In this document: one piece after another, positions 5,404-5,718 of the stretch
Layout: every line of letters begins with the position of its first letter
Position numbering within the stretch: the first letter of the stretch is position 1
From: an uncultured Oscillospiraceae bacterium
GTDB lineage: Bacteria; Bacillota; Clostridia; Oscillospirales; Ruminococcaceae
Assembly: GCA_934408835.1 (NCBI GenBank)
Contig: CAKRVU010000093.1
Coordinates: forward strand, 1 to 5,718
Direction: 5' to 3'
Length of the DNA: 5,718 nt
Notes under the pieces: model-generated
Told to the model about the DNA's origin: nothing
Database searches by the model: none
The model's input: only the letters and a program-made list of their open reading frames with translations
Made by a program: the position numbers and the translations under genes

Positions 5404-5718
5404 TCAAATATATCTGAGTGGATCTACACGAGAACCATTGATTTTCATTTCAAAATGCAAATGGTTTCCAGACGAATTTCCGGTTGTTCCAACGTATCCG
5501 ATCACCTGTCCTTGTGATACATGTTGCCCATAGCTGACGCAAATACTGGAGCAATGCGCATACAAAGTGGAAGAAGCATCGCCATGATCAATTTGCACCA
5601 TATTTCCATAACTTTGCATTCCGGTTTTAGTGTGTCCATCCCAATGCTGCGCTGTAACTACCGTACCGGATTTGGAAGCATAAATTGGAGTTCCTGACGG
5701 AGCTGCAAGGTCTACTCC
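5404..5718 (-). CDS. M23 family (LytM/EnvC-like) peptidoglycan peptidase, N-terminus beyond the window
   Basis: Only the last 104 residues are present; the frame is open from the window edge to a TGA. They cover most of an M23 zinc peptidase domain, which cuts peptide cross-bridges in peptidoglycan or, in degenerate members, activates amidases. Visible motifs are GVDLAAPSGTPIYA at the edge (Asp3 of the fragment is a zinc ligand; its partner His would lie just outside), LYAH with His55, and GNHLHFE with His86 and His88. These match the catalytic and zinc-binding histidines of LytM, so the domain appears active. The end DPLRYI is typical of the family. In Bacillota an ftsE-ftsX-M23-S41 gene order is common, so ftsX probably lies just upstream, but that cannot be seen. 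An internal ATG at 5619 lies inside the domain and is not the start. Confidence 0.92.
   Translation of the reverse strand, partial: GVDLAAPSGTPIYASKSGTVVTAQHWDGHTKTGMQSYGNMVQIDHGDASSTLYAHCSSICVSYGQHVSQGQVIGYVGTTGNSSGNHLHFEMKINGSRVDPLRYI

Noticed and set aside
5206..5517. 103-codon plus-strand frame across the M23/S41 junction
   Set aside because: It runs antisense through two well-supported genes and the terminator hairpin, with no motif of its own.

Overview
The window looks like a chromosomal segment of an anaerobic, moderately AT-rich Gram-positive bacterium, most likely Bacillota class Clostridia. Three things suggest this: strong AGGAG-type ribosome binding sites, a ferredoxin-dependent 2-oxoacid oxidoreductase operon of the kind common in strict anaerobes, and an M23 peptidase followed by an S41 protease, an order that often follows ftsEX in Bacillota. 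A narrower assignment is not supported. All real genes lie on the minus strand, so transcription runs from high to low coordinates.

In transcription order: (1) 5718-5404 is the C-terminal part of an M23 (LytM/EnvC-like) cell-wall peptidase, cut by the window edge and followed by a strong intrinsic terminator hairpin at 5350-5393. (2) 5327-4143 is an S41 C-terminal-processing serine protease with an N-terminal membrane anchor. (3) 4106-3426 is a small P-loop NTPase of unknown role, 36 bases downstream of the protease and probably co-transcribed with it. (4) 3425-3213 is a leader or promoter region of about 210 bases with a candidate extended -10 box, a tandem 11-bp repeat, an imperfect palindrome and a separated 10-bp repeat. 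(5) 3209-622 is a four-gene operon for a thiamine-diphosphate 2-oxoacid:ferredoxin oxidoreductase (VorB/KorA type): a two-cluster ferredoxin subunit, then the alpha, beta and gamma subunits, ending at an intrinsic terminator at 540-565. (6) 331-1 is the N-terminal part of a Vat/CatB-type hexapeptide acetyltransferase with its own promoter, cut by the window edge.

The four oxidoreductase genes are tightly packed, with TAATG overlaps at ferredoxin/alpha and beta/gamma and a 4-base gap at alpha/beta. Together they would decarboxylate a 2-oxoacid oxidatively, make an acyl-CoA and reduce ferredoxin. The exact substrate (branched-chain 2-oxoacid or 2-oxoglutarate) cannot be read from sequence.

The most striking observation is an in-frame TAG codon (3071-3069) between the two [4Fe-4S] motifs of the ferredoxin subunit. 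The frame stays intact after it, with a perfect second cluster motif and the normal stop overlapping the next start. A recent nonsense mutation, a sequencing error, or UAG readthrough/recoding are all possible. The sequence alone cannot decide, although none of the seven visible terminal stops is TAG.
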